Positions 20,414 to 32,444 of a DNA stretch of 64,000 nt are shown here, piece by piece. Made by a program: the position numbers and the translations under genes. Numbering within the stretch: the stretch's first letter is position 1; each line of letters starts with the position of its first letter. The stretch is from Campanula takesimana (Eukaryota; Streptophyta; Magnoliopsida; Asterales; Campanulaceae). The stretch spans positions 1,826,407 through 1,890,406 of the forward strand of contig JAOWBW010000086.1 of the NCBI GenBank assembly GCA_026119855.1, read 5' to 3'. The notes under the pieces were generated by a model, which saw only the letters and a list, made by a program, of their open reading frames with translations, was not told the DNA's origin and ran no database searches.

Positions 20414-21796
20414 TGTTAGTTAAAATATGACAATAATATAATGGTTGTTTAAAGTAATGAAATGGAAAATATAATATGAACCAAAATTTAAATGATGAGG
20501 AAAAATATAGAATGAAACAGAAAACGGGGATGGGCAATAATAAATGAATTTATTAACCAGAAGTCGAATTTTGTGTTGAACACAATTTCCGCAAGAAGAT
20601 ATTGCCCCGCACTAGAGCTAACGGTTCTGTGGAATATTCTCTCAAGATAAAACGACTTTATAAGTATCAATAGAAGCACTTCAAATTAACGACTTCGGCG
20701 AACATAAATGTGTTTGACACTTCCAGACGTTGAAGAAGGCTCATCCAACTAGATGATCTATCTTCTAAGAGATGCGATTTAGAATTTTGTGACTGAGTTT
20801 CATAATTCACTTAAATATCTAACTGAATTCGTAAATCTAGTTATGTATGTGAATCTGTGCTTTTGGTGTGAAAAGAGTGAATTGTGTGTTTTGTGAGTGA
20901 GGAATGTTAATCTAGTGGGGCTATTTATAGTTTAAGAAGAGTTGGGGTGCCTCTTAAGAATAAGCACAAATTGCACTGGGTGGATCTCAGTCGTTGAATT
21001 TGATCTGAATGAAGGGAGGAGATCTTCTGGATCAGCCCGACCCGTCTGTTTAAACAGACGCGAATCTCGCCCTTACCTATCCACTCGCCGAAAGAACTTG
21101 GGTTAACCGTTCCAAAACCATCACGACCCACAAGCGGATCTGATCCGCTTTATACGCAACCTTAGCCAGCGGCCTATTCCAACCGGGCCTAGGCACAAGC
21201 TCCCAAATCCAGCCCACGAATTCACTGTTCTGGACCGAACTTTCCAACCCACACGAGCCAAACCAACCGAATCTTCGACCACCATCAATCCTTTATTCCT
21301 CAACATTTAAGGTTGCACAACTCCCAGCGACCGATGTGTACGTACGAAGTACAAAGTGCACCTCTAAAGCACCCAATAAGATTTTCGCGAGTGTCAGTGC
21401 GGTGCGGATGGTGCTTCGCACCATCCTTGCAGCTTGGGTTGAGATAGCTAAAAGCTAGCCCAATGCGCCACTAGGTTGAACGAATGAGGGAATAACTTGA
21501 TGACTCTTCCTTAGATTGATCCACCTAAATACACTCATTAATTTCAAACTTAAAGAAATGTGGGATAACCACTTCATATCCAATAAACTCTTCATATACT
21601 CATATCATTTTGCATACTTTAAACATTAATTTTTCATTCACCCGAAATTAGTTTTGAAAAGTAAATATATCAAATTAATCTACTCCAAATGTAGATTACT
21701 AGTGTGCAATTAATTTCCATTTATACTAAATGGACATAATGGAATTATTGGTCAAAAAATGGTCAAACACCACTTTTTCAAACCAAAATTCGAACA
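20414..21796 (-). repeat. 3' LTR of the non-autonomous copia
   Basis: 1383 bp. It aligns with 27943-30359 in two blocks: 20414-21010 with 27943-28590, and 21300-21796 with 29930-30359. It carries a segment of about 250-290 bp (roughly 21010-21300), GC-rich with palindromes, that the other LTR lacks. Confidence 0.85.
20921..21150 (-). promoter_or_regulatory. LTR promoter: two palindromes and a TATA box
   Basis: CGTCTGTTTAAACAGACG (21043-21060) is a perfect 18-bp palindrome. AAGCGGATCTGATCCGCTT (21132-21150) is a second one with a single-base centre. In element sense both precede the TATA box CTATAAATAG (20921-20930), the nearer by about 113 bp. Confidence 0.5.
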
Positions 21797-23432
21797 ATCT
21801 CCCACTTGAATGACAAATTAATATATGCATGAATGCAGACTCGATTGAAAGTTTCGGCAAACCATTATTGCAACAGAATAGGTAGCTTTTGGCCTTGAAA
21901 ATTCTTTAGTAATATACTATCAGATATACTAGCCACTTCGTAGTGCAATGCTTTAAACTGGTGGTTGTATAGTGTATACCAAAATAACAGTTTTACACAA
22001 TAATATCTCTAACACATTTTGTTCTCACATTTCGTCTATTTCGGCCTGGACCGTGCTTGATTTCATAAGTGTTCAATCAGAAGCAGCCTTATTACTTCTC
22101 ACTTATGTGGGGTATCTTTTATAAAAAGTATCCTACCATACTCTACCTTTTAAGTTATGAGAATCATTAAAAGATTTATGTTTACCCTCACCACACGTCA
22201 GCAGGGTTTTAGTACATAGACTACTTCTAAGAATGAGTTGTAAGGAGTTCCAACTACACTACTAAAAATATTCATAGCTTAGTTGTCTCATTGAACTAAG
22301 TTTGTGGGATCTCCACTCATCATTGTTGAGTTACCGCTATAGATTTCTTTATTTTGTGGGTTTAACCTCATTCCCATTACCAAACAATTGATCTCATATT
22401 CATACCCTATAGTATACGGATCCTCTTTTGACTTCACATCGCCGATTGTGATAATCTCATTTGAGATCAATTGTCTTATGGTATTGTGTCTATGACCATT
22501 ATGTCTAGACTTACCAAATTTTATGCATTTTTAAATTTCTCATTGTCATCACAATGCATGTATGCATAAACTTATTCCAACAAGAAATATCTTCCAAAAG
22601 TAATTTAACCATTTAGCTTTTCCTTCAGCCTTGTATAAAGTCATCAAATCAGACTCCTTACTGAATCGAGTTATCCAGTTGTCTTAGAAGATTTTAAGGA
22701 CATGTCTCTCCAACTATTCTGAACTCATTTTCACTTTGTTGATTTGGAGTTATTTGTGTCTGACATCTAATTAGTATATTCCTTTTATATACTATTGAAT
22801 ATCCCATATATTGTAATCCAAAATCACAAGTATTTCATTAAGTACCCAAATACTTTGAATATACCTTTTCAGTCATTTGATTACAATTACTATCTGGCTT
22901 TAGATTCTTTAAAGTGGTCCTTCTCTTCGAATGCTAAAATTCTCTAAGCAGTCTCTATTTTTGAGTGGTCGGCATATCTGAATGGTCAGACTTTCTGAGT
23001 GGTCAGCATCTTTAAGTGGCCAGACATTCCGAGTCTACCTCTCAAAACTGTACCTTACTAGAGTCCACCTCTCAATAGTCTATTTTTCTAAATTATACCT
23101 CTTACAAATCTACATTATAGATTTGAGAGTCTATCTCTTCATAATTATATTTTGAGAATCTACCATTCAAGAATATACCTTTTCGATAGTCTTATTTCAA
23201 AAAATTATCTGTGAGATCCTATCTCTCGAGATTCTTCTTTCAAGAATCATTTTCTATTAAGAATCAATTTCATAAAGGTTGAGTCACATAAGAGTTTATT
23301 TCTCAATGTTGTCTCTCCTTGTTTATCTTTTGAAAATCCGACTATTTAGATTATAATTTTTAAAAGTCTACATTTCTAGAATTTATCATTCAAAAGAATT
23401 CATCGCATTATATACTTCCTTTTAAGAATCAA
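21797..23432 (-). other. copia interior, no coding region
   Basis: Begins with the polypurine tract (21797-21808, AAGTGGGAGAT on the minus strand). No frame over 60 residues and no pol motif found on either strand. Between about 22970 and 23430 there are degenerate short repeats (GAGTCTACCTCTCAA, AGAGTCCACCTCTCAA, GAGAGTCTATCTCTTC). It ends at the Helitron insertion point. Confidence 0.6.
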
Positions 23433-25268
23433 CTAGGTGAAAACCCGTGCTACGCACGGGATTGCTTTTGGCCAAAATCAAGTCTTTTTCATATATGATG
23501 ATAAAACTCATTTTAGGGGAAAAGTAATACTAATAAGAGTGCTTATTTTTTCTTTTGGAATAAACTTGAATTTTCCTTGATATATAAAAAGTTTCACAAA
23601 AATCCTCCCATATTTTATAAAGATTAAAAATGTAAATATCATGATAGTGATTATTCAATTTGCATTTACATTTACTCTATATATATGAACGGACATATAA
23701 TTTTAACTTTTAAAATTTCCTAAGAATAATAATTATCTATGATTACAAATCTTAATTATACTGTTTTAAATCTACCTAATCATAATTAATAGAAGCAATA
23801 ATGAATAAGGTCTAATGGAGTATTCAAAGTGCTTCTGTAACTCCATTCAAAAATATTGCAGGTAACTCCATTATCATTAAGACTATTATTCATATACATG
23901 CATTAACTTAAGGACTGTTAGCATACTTTGCCTTTCACCCTTCATCTATTGTTTGAAATAGAGTAGTAGTAGATATAAATGCATTAAAGGATAGATTCGT
24001 CATTAATTTTATTTATTTTTTGAGTTTAATTATTATTGGGTTTCGAGTTAAGAACAACATTAATTTTATTTTATGTTGAGTTTAATTGTTATGGAGTAGG
24101 ATGTAAACCAACACACGATTTTTTTTTGTAAAAGTATAAAATTAATTAGTGGACATACAAACTATAATTCGGTCTATAAGATTTTATAAACATTTAAAAG
24201 AAAATTACAATCAATTATTAAATTTATTAGTAGGAACAAACAATCATATAAAATCTAACTAAATGTTTCCCTCTTTCTTCAATTATTTTTCTACAATTTG
24301 CCTCTCGATGATTATCTTGGCATATTGCTATTGTTTTGATGATTAAGTCTTGTAACAACTTTGATGTAAAGTCTGCATCAAAAACCAAAAAGATATTAAA
24401 ATTATAAATTTATTACAAAGGTAAAAATAAAAATATTTTAGTGAACAAAAAATGACTATCGAATCAAAAACACAAAAGCAATACTAAAGGATAATATTTT
24501 TTTTCTCCATATTTTAAACAAAGCTTTAAAAAAACAAACAATACTCACCATGATCCAGAGAATAGCATGAAAAAGACAATCTAAAAAAAAATTCAGTAAC
24601 CAAAACGAAAAAACTAAATTTGAATTAAAAAAAAATTATTTTTGTATGAAACTAAAACCAAACTAAATTCATAATCATTACCAAAAACAAAAATCTAGAA
24701 CATTGTTTATACATAAAATCAAGAGATGGGAAAAATTTTATAAACAAAATAAAATAAAATATGTGGATCAATAATAAATAAAAGGGTTAAACTAATAAAA
24801 AAATATTAATGATAAGCAAGAATAAAATTAACAAAAAATAAGAAAATAGTGCAACTTTCTTATAAATAAAAGTTAAGAGTGAAAATTAAATTGATGGTGA
24901 AATTGTCATATAAACAATAGTTGAGCAGAAATGGGAAAAAGAAAGAAAGAAAAAAATGAAGAAAAAAATAAATCATAAATAAAAACATTTTATTAATTAC
25001 AAATACATCAAAACCTAGGGAAGGAAACCTATATAGCTCAAATATAGTCCTACAAAATAGACCAAAGTAACAAAAGAGAGAAAATCGCAAACAAAAATCA
25101 ATGTCAAAGAAACAACATTACAAAGCAAACAAATTTGAAAAATAAAGTAAAAAAATTAGTTTTAAACTAATAAAAAACACAATCAAGATAAAGAATAAAA
25201 ACAAATAAAATCTAAGTACATAAAAAGATTTATTATATTTCAAAAAAAAAAAGTAAAAGCAAATCAAA

Positions 25269-25269
<1 letters not shown>

Positions 25270-25314
<45 letters not shown>
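25270..25314. repeat. (TA)n microsatellite
   Basis: About 22 uninterrupted TA units inside the A-rich part of the 3.8-kb Helitron. Confidence 0.95.
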
Positions 25315-25316
<2 letters not shown>

Positions 25317-26900
25317 AGACTTAATCAAATGAAAAAAAAAAAAAATATATTCACAAACATAATGAAAATAAACAAAAGCAAAAAAACTAAAATAAAAAAC
25401 AAATAAAAAATGTAATAAAAAATATTAAAACAAAAAATGAATGCCAAACTAAATACATATGAAATAAAAATGTAATTATAAGTACAAAGTTTTCAAATTT
25501 TAATGAAAAGAACAAAATATGAAAAGAATCCTTCACAAATTATCATAGAGAAAAACAAAAAATAACTAAATAAATATGAAATTTAATACAAAAATTCAAA
25601 AAATAATAATAAAATCAATAATAAAATCAAAATAAACATGCAAATATATTAAGGAAATTCAAAAATAAAATTCAATTGAACATAACAACAAAATTCATAA
25701 GAAATGAAAATTGTAAATAAAAATATAAAATATGAAGGAAAAAAACATTCACAAATATTAAAAATAGACAAAAGCAACAAATAAAATTAAAAAGTCTAGT
25801 AAAATATACAATAATAAAACTAAAACTAAAATAATATATAAATTATAAATATAGGTAAAGCAAAAAGAAAATAAAAAAAGTAAACAACGATTAAAATAAA
25901 CCATTGAGAAGAAAATGATTATAAAAAGATAAATTAAAAGAAAATCTATTTTAAATCAACAAATAAATTTCAAAAGGAAAAAAATCTAAATATAAATACA
26001 AAATACAAATAATAATCAAATGTAAAAGAAAAAGAAAGTAATAGAAAAATAATGTTGGGACAGAAGAATTTTTCACAATTCTTCATATTGTTTAATTATG
26101 AAATGAACCAAAACAAAATACACAAAAAATACGCAATATTAGAAAGGAAAAAATACATGAAGGAAGTGAGTATAGGTTTGTTGGCAATTACATGAATTGA
26201 TGCACAAATGTCCTAAAATGAATTTTCAATAAAATTTTAAATTTATTTTTGATTAAAAATAAATTTGAAAACATTTATTTTGAGATAGAGGTAATATGTG
26301 AAAGGATTGAAATACAATTACCGAAACTTAAATGTTGAATGAAAGGCTTTAACCACAAATTCAACACAGTTTTCATTGTATTTCCATAGTTTTTCTTTGA
26401 CAAAGTGACTTCTTCTTTGAGCTGAGTGATTGAAAGCAAACCAATTTGTGAATGAACAATTGATTCATGTCAAATCTGTCGAAAAAATGAAAGGGACCAG
26501 GTTGGAGGAAAAAAAAACTTAGAAACATTGTTTTGTTGATTAATGAGTCTCCAAGATACACAAAATTTTATTAAATCGGGTGATGCTTCAAATTTCGAGT
26601 CTCTTGTGCTTAACTTCTCCAACTACTCCTAGTAAAGACTATATGTGATTAGTTTCTAATCAATTATAATAAAATATAGAGATTGTATATCTACAAATTT
26701 ATGATATAAATAGTTAATTCTATTAATCATATTAGACATTAGTTACTTCATATTCCAATGATCACTCTTTGATTCATATTCTTATAATGGATGTTTCAAT
26801 TCAATTCATAAGAAGCCTAAAAGTTGGATGATAATGTATCAATTTATTGTCCTTTTTAAGTGCAAGGCCTATCAAGTCTACACTTCTAGTCTATATATAT

Positions 26901-27110
26901 CTAAACTTCTTATCTAGTATATTTAGTTAATAAACTTTGTATAGTACTTTTAGAATAATACTTTCACCTAGTATCATACCTAATATTATTGTCTAATATA
27001 CTCAACTAAACTTCTTATCTAGTATATTTAGTTAATAAACTTTGTATAGTACTTTTAGAACAGTACTTTCACCTAGTATCATACCTAATATTATTGTCTA
27101 ATATACTCAA
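26901..27110. repeat. tandem duplication, 105-bp unit
   Basis: The block beginning CTAAACTTCTTATCTAGTAT at 26901 repeats at 27006 with almost no change (AATAATAC versus AACAGTAC). This is a recent duplication near the 5' end of the 3.8-kb Helitron. Confidence 0.9.
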
Positions 27111-27250
27111 CTAAGAGCCGGAATATGAAAAGCCTTGGCACATCAATAGCTAGGATGATGTGGCTTCCTAAAATGCAAGATTATCCCAATTCTTGATGAG
27201 GTGTCACACCCATGTTCATTTTGGCCAACTTTAATATACTATATTATAGA

Positions 27251-27942
27251 TTTGTAACCCAACGGTTCGCATTATGGAGAAAAGGCAATCAAATCTTAAG
27301 TATTGTATGGACAATGAATTCTATTTAATCTTAATTGCATTTTAACAGTTTCTGATTATTTTCTAACATAGAAAATTAGAATCAAATAAGTTAATAATTT
27401 TGTCATTTAATTGCGTAGTTTGTTCTTCTACACAAGATGAACAATTTAAAATTTCATAGTTTTATTACTTCATATTTCTATGACTAGAACTTATTTATTT
27501 ATTTTTTAATTTCAAAAAGGATTATATTCTTTTATAAAATATATCATTTCTGGTTGACTTGGTATTTCTACTTGAGCCGGAGACCCCCATATGTGAGGTA
27601 TATCCCCACATTTTAGGTATTTGTAAATATTTTACGAATTTTCAAATTTATATTTTATATTTTACTTTATGTGGGGTCTAACAAATAATTATAATTGAAA
27701 ATGTACCTTCAATTAAAAGTTTGTCCCATGTTGTCAACAATGTCTTTAAAAGACTCTGTGTGAATATTGTTGATATTCTCGTTATCATTCCGTTCTTATT
27801 TTCGAATTCTCTTCCAGTTGTTCTTCCTTTGAAACATGCACTTATTCTCATTAGTCTTCTAATAATAATGTCCTTCGCTTGTCCATAATCATTGGCTCAA
27901 ATTTGTTATAAAATAAAGAAAAAGTTAATATCTTTTTGCTAT
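27251..27942 (-). other. copia interior next to the 5' LTR, with PBS remnant
   Basis: No coding frame. Near the LTR the minus strand reads TTTGAGCCAATGATTATGG (about 27880-27898), which fits the second half of a copia PBS region (TGGTATCAGAGCCAATGG...). It is about 45 bp from the LTR edge defined by alignment, so either the edge or the PBS has been rearranged. Confidence 0.45.
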
Positions 27943-28743
27943 TGTTAGGAAAATTATAACAATAATAAAAGGCTTTCTTGAAAGTAATAAAATGACAAAT
28001 TATAATATAAAAAAAATTAAATGACGAGGCAAAATATATAATGAAATAGAAAATGGCGACGGACAATAATAAATGAATTTATTAACCGGAAGTCGAGTCT
28101 TGTGTTGAACAAAATTTCTGCAAGAATATATTACCCCGCAATGGTGCCAACAGTCATTTGACAATCTTCTATCAAGACGAAATGACTTTACAATCATCAA
28201 TAGAAGCACTTCAAATTAACGACTTCGACGAATATAATTGTGTTTGACAGTTCCATACTTTGAAGAAGACTCATGGAACTAGATATTCTATCTTCTAACA
28301 TATGGGATTTATAATTTTGTTAAATATTGTGACTGAACCTTATAATTCAGGTAAATATCTAACTGAATTTGTTAATCCAGTTAAATATGTGAATATGTGC
28401 TTCAGGTGTGAAGAGAGTGATTTGTGTAGTTAATGAGTGAGGAATGTCAATCTGGTGGGGGCTATTTATAGTTTATGAAAAAATAGAGTGCCTCTTGGGA
28501 ATAGGCATAAACAGCACATTCTTAGTCATTGGATCTGATATAGATGAAGGAAGTTCATCTAAAGTTTAAGGCTCTACAGCTCCCAAAGATCGATGCTGAT
28601 GCAGTATGATGATAAAGTTGGGATAATATGAGGTTAATATTAGTTGGTTAGTATTTTCATTATTAGAAGTATATTAGGACTTTATTTTGATAAATTAATG
28701 GTTTATTAGGTTACCATATATGTTAGGGTTGTTTTTAGAAGTA

Positions 28744-29696
28744 CTAGCGGGTAACCCGTGCTCTGCACGGGAAACTAATACTATGTCTTAAAAAATATTT
28801 TAATTAAAGTTAACTAATATAGTAATAATCATTTTAACTAATACTATTAATAATAAAAAATAATCTATATGATTACTATTATTATAATTACTATTATAAT
28901 TAATTAATACTATTGATAGTAATAGTTAATATACATATTAATAGCAATGATTAGTCTATATAATAATAATTATTATAATAAAATAATATTATTAATAGTA
29001 ATAGTTAATTGATATAGTAACTATAATGATTAATTAATATTAAAAATTAATAATCTAACTTATATAATAACTATTATAATTAACTAATACTAATAATAGT
29101 AATAGTTAATTTATGTAGCTTATTATAGTTAACCAATACTATTAATAGTAAAAAATAACTTATAAAGTAACTATTATGGTTAACTAATACTATTAATAGT
29201 ACTAATTAACTATATAGTAACTATTATAGTTAACTAATACTATTAATATTAATAGTTAGCTAATATAGTAACTATTATAGTTAACTAATACTATTAATAG
29301 TAATATTTAACTTGTATTGTAACTAATATGTTAACTAATACTATTAATAGTAATAGTTAACTAATATAGTTAACTATAATAGTAACTATTATAGTTAACT
29401 AATACTATTAATAGTAATATTTAACTTGTATTGTAACTAATACTATTAATAGTAATAGTTAACTAATATAGTTAACTATAATATTTAACTATTACTAATA
29501 ATAGTAATAGTTACTATAATAGTTAACTATTATAGTTATCCATTTTAGTAACTATTATTATTAGCTAATAGTATTAGCTAATGAAAAGAAATTGAAAAGT
29601 CACTTATTTATTAGTATGTTGTTGATGTGGCTTCTCCAAATGCAAGTTTTCTCCATTGTTTTTCCACATGTCAATACCATAGCTCTTTTGGCCAAC

Positions 29697-29747
<51 letters not shown>

Positions 29748-29751
29748 TAGA
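28744..29751 (-). mobile_element. non-autonomous Helitron, 1008 bp
   Basis: On the minus strand it starts A/TCTATCTATATATA at 29751 and ends CTAG/T at 28744, with the hairpin CCCGTGC-AGA-GCACGGG at 28755-28771. Most of the body is an A/T-only array of ACTATTAATAGT-type palindromes joined by GTTAACTA. It shares both ends and the array with 53165-54157. Confidence 0.9.
28795..29590. repeat. A/T palindromic array inside the Helitron
   Basis: Some 800 bp made almost only of A and T with repeating TTAACTAATACTATTAATAG and GTAACTATTATAGTTAAC words. Many words are self-complementary. Spacing is irregular, about 55-65 bp in the cleaner part (29130-29480). The matching array in the sister Helitron lies at 53350-54090. 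Confidence 0.85.
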
Positions 29752-30359
29752 TTTGACTTGAATTCCAAGTCTTAGGAGCTCTATAAAATTTAAGTTAATT
29801 GTAATTCCAAAAATTAGTGTTTTTGATTAATTAAATTAAATTAGCCATCGTGCAACTATTAGGGTTTTAACCCTTTATCTTGATTCAATTCTGTTCGGTC
29901 AAATCTGTAAACCCTTTCTGCATCAGATGCGTATGTGAAATGCAATGTTCGCCTCTAAAGCACCCAATGCGCCCTTCCCAAGTGCGGGGGCAGTGCGAAT
30001 CGTGCTTGGCACCATCCTTGAACTTTGGTGGAGCTGTTGACCCAAAGAGGGAACAACTTGATGACTCCTCCTTAGATGGATCGACTTAAATTCAGTCATT
30101 ACTTTCATTCTTAAAGCAATGTGAGATAACCAATTCATATCCCGTAACATTTCATATACACATACCATTTTGCATACTTTGAACATTAATTTCTCATTTA
30201 CCCGGATTTGGTTTTGAGAAAATAAATATATCAAATTAATCTACTCCAAATGTAAATTATTAATATGAAATTAATTTTCATTAACGTAAAATGGAACCTA
30301 ATGGAATTATTGGTCAAAAGTTGGTCAAAGACCACTTTTTTAAAACCAAAATTCCAACA

Positions 30360-31085
30360 AATAAATGAGTAAGAATTCAAGTATATAATCTGTTGCCTTT
30401 CAATTGATACTTTTTCTTAAAAAAAATATATATCAAACTAGTTCACTTTTTATTTCAAAACTACTATGTACATTATATAATTTCAGTTGTTACATTCAAA
30501 CATTGTAAATGATAAATTATTAAGTATTTTACCAATAAAAATGTTACACAAATGAATGTAACATTTTTTTATAATAAAATATAACAATAGTTTTTTTGCA
30601 GTAAATCTTATGTTATCCTCAATCCCTTTTGTGCAAACATATGATTACATTTCACAATAAAAATTGTTATATTTCAAAAAGAAAGATTACATTTTAGAAT
30701 AATAACTGTTACAATTGAGGAAAACAATTTACATTCATTCATTATAAAGTGTAACAGTAGGTTGAAGTAAATCTTTTTATATCCTTAATTCATTCTCGGC
30801 AATTTTATGGTTACATTTCATAATAAAAACCGCTACACTTAAAAAAAAGTGTCACATTTATTTTATCAAAGTGTTACATTTCTTGATGAGGAAACATGGC
30901 AAAAACAAAAATTGGAGGGAAAAAACAATTCTGGGAGGGCGAGTCGGCCCATGGAGGATCTGCCTCACGCTGTAAGACCGGTCTCACATTAGACCACCTC
31001 ATAATAATATTACGTCTAGTGTAGCTGGTTCTCCGTTCTCCTATTTCCGCCGCTACCGATTCTCTAAGCATAATTTTGGTTTAAA
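30360..31085. other. AT-rich host sequence with TGTAACA words
   Basis: No gene. It contains repeated TGTTACA/TGTAACA words (30511-30880), related to 20205-20290 on the other side of the copia insertion, so both flanks probably belong to one older element. CTGTAAGACCGGTCTCACATT (30970-30990) resembles a MITE terminus, but I found no matching partner. Confidence 0.4.
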
Positions 31086-31225
31086 AAAAATGAATTGTTT
31101 ATCTATATTAAACCATAATGCCATGAAGACTACAACTAGGCTTATAAATATTTATTTTAAAAAATTGAATTTTTATTTATATTAATCCATAATGCTGTGA
31201 AGGCTACAACTAGACCTATAAATAG
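31086..31225. repeat. direct repeat, two copies of about 70 bp
   Basis: AATGAATTGTTTATCTATATTAAACCATAATGCC...ACAACTAGGCTTATAAATA (31088-31150) is followed by a diverged copy (31161-31225) with ACAACTAGACCTATAAATA. Confidence 0.65.
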
Positions 31226-31239
31226 GTAAACACAAATCG

Positions 31240-31330
31240 CCCTGACGGGATTCGAGTTTGTGACTTCCGTATGGAATGCTAACACTGAATACCGCTTGAG
31301 TTAGAACTCTTTGCTTAACCCAAATTAAAT
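31240..31330 (-). repeat. tRNA/SINE-like fragment
   Basis: GGGATTCGAGTTTGTGACTTCC at 31249-31270 resembles the antisense of a pol III B box (GGTTCGAATCC type) and is followed by GCTAACACTGAATACCGCTTGAGTTAG, a word order common in antisense plant SINE or tRNA-derived repeats. Only a fragment; no TSD or poly-A tail could be set. Confidence 0.3.
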
Positions 31331-32444
31331 AATAAAATACTAATGGCCCAAGATGATTTAACTAAAACCAAATCTGAGATTTGTAATTTTTTTGGGTCAT
31401 TACATATTCAAGTTTTCAGTATATGATTATGTAATTTAGCCATGAAAAAATCATCTATATATATTTTCCATTAGTAGCTACAAATGGAAATTGAAGGTGG
31501 AGCAGGTGTTGTAAGCAGTAAATCTTAATATATTAGGAATATATTTGTACGCTATCATATCGTGTATTTAGGGAGTATATTTCCGTAGATATATAGTAGA
31601 GAAATATTAAAAATATAGTGGGATCTCTATCTAGGGCTAGCTCAAGGGGAAGGAAAATGTGGACACTTGCCTAAGGCCCACAATGGTAAGGCCCCTTATA
31701 GATATGTGTACATATATAGTATGTTTAAAATTATTTCTTTTATTAGAAATAATTAGTATTACATGTTTTTTGAACAATGAAGTTAAGACTATTAATTTTA
31801 GTTTTTTTTATATATATAATACAAAAGAGAAAGTAGCAAGGTGGTCATTAACATTTTTTACTTTCACTTGCCATTGTCAATTGGTATGATATATTATACG
31901 TTATAAACAAAGTGAGTAAAAATTTGAAATATAAATATATTATCTTGTAAGAATATTACGAAAATGCTATTATGTGAGATGGATGTAGAGCTTCTGTTTC
32001 AAATAAAACATCGTAATTTTATGAGAAAAACTATCTGATGAAAATGATCAAGATGAGATAATGCTATCACCTGAAAAGTCTTTCAGATTTAACTATTTTG
32101 TAGTTATGTACATATAGTAGCTACTTCTTTAAGTAACATGTTTCAAAATTAAAGACATTCAATTATATTTTCGGATTTTTGGATAATTCGAAATAGTTAA
32201 AGTCCTTGGAATGTGATAAATTAAGAGAATGTTTCATAGACTTCACCACTTTTTTTTTTCCCTCATGTATCATATTTTAATTTAGATGGTTTCTTATCCG
32301 AATTGAATGTGCTAGTATGACTTTGTCAATTGGGCCAATGTTAGTTAACGAAATACTTGAATTTTGATTTGTTGAGTTTTAATATGCTTTACTGTAAGGA
32401 CTTTGGTGTCTTTTCTACAATTCTTGATCCTTAATTAATAGTTT

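Larger units (their letters stand above)
23433..27250 (-). mobile_element. Helitron, 3.8 kb, non-coding
   Basis: On the minus strand it starts TCTATAATATAG after A (27250) and ends CTAG before T (23433), the Helitron signature. A perfect hairpin CCCGTGC-GTA-GCACGGG (23444-23460) lies 7 bp before CTAG. The 5' end (TATATTAAAGTTGGCC and GAAGCCACATCA) and the 3' hairpin match the two smaller Helitrons at 28.7 and 53.2 kb. The interior is extremely A-rich on the plus strand (about 24400-26100) and has no Rep or helicase frame, so it would need an autonomous partner. Confidence 0.85.
28597..29925. mobile_element. solo LTR of 321 bp, split by a Helitron
   Basis: Ends TGATGCAG...CTGCATCA are perfect 8-bp inverted repeats, and the flanks carry a GATGC duplication (28592-28596 and 29926-29930). 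Without the 1008-bp Helitron it is 321 bp. A TATA-like box CTATAAAATTTAAG sits near 29781, suggesting plus orientation. The sequence style (TATTAGGACTTTATTTTGAT, GTTAGGGTT) is that of short copia LTRs. Confidence 0.85.
20414..30359 (-). mobile_element. non-autonomous copia-type element with nested insertions
   Basis: Two related LTRs (20414-21796 and 27943-30359) with TGTT...AACA ends and a perfect AATAA duplication (20409-20413 and 30360-30364). A polypurine tract AAGTGGGAGAT lies at the inner edge of the lower LTR and a decayed PBS near 27885-27900, so the element runs on the minus strand. With the Helitron removed, the interior is only about 2.3 kb and encodes nothing recognisable. The LTRs have diverged strongly, so it is old. 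Nested inside: Helitron 23433-27250, and solo LTR 28597-29925 holding Helitron 28744-29751. Confidence 0.85.
27943..30359 (-). repeat. 5' LTR of the non-autonomous copia, interrupted
   Basis: It matches the 20414-21796 LTR on both sides of an inserted solo LTR (28597-29925). It starts in element sense TGTTGGAATTTTGG at 30359. A TATA box (CTATTTATAG on the plus strand, about 28464-28473) is kept, but the palindrome-bearing segment of the sister LTR is absent. Confidence 0.8.

Noticed and set aside
30970..30990. MITE terminus TGTAAGACCGGTCTCACA
   Set aside because: The word is itself near-palindromic and no partner end or TSD was identified.
31249..31330. tRNA gene
   Set aside because: Only a B-box-like word in antisense; no cloverleaf can be drawn from the flanking bases.
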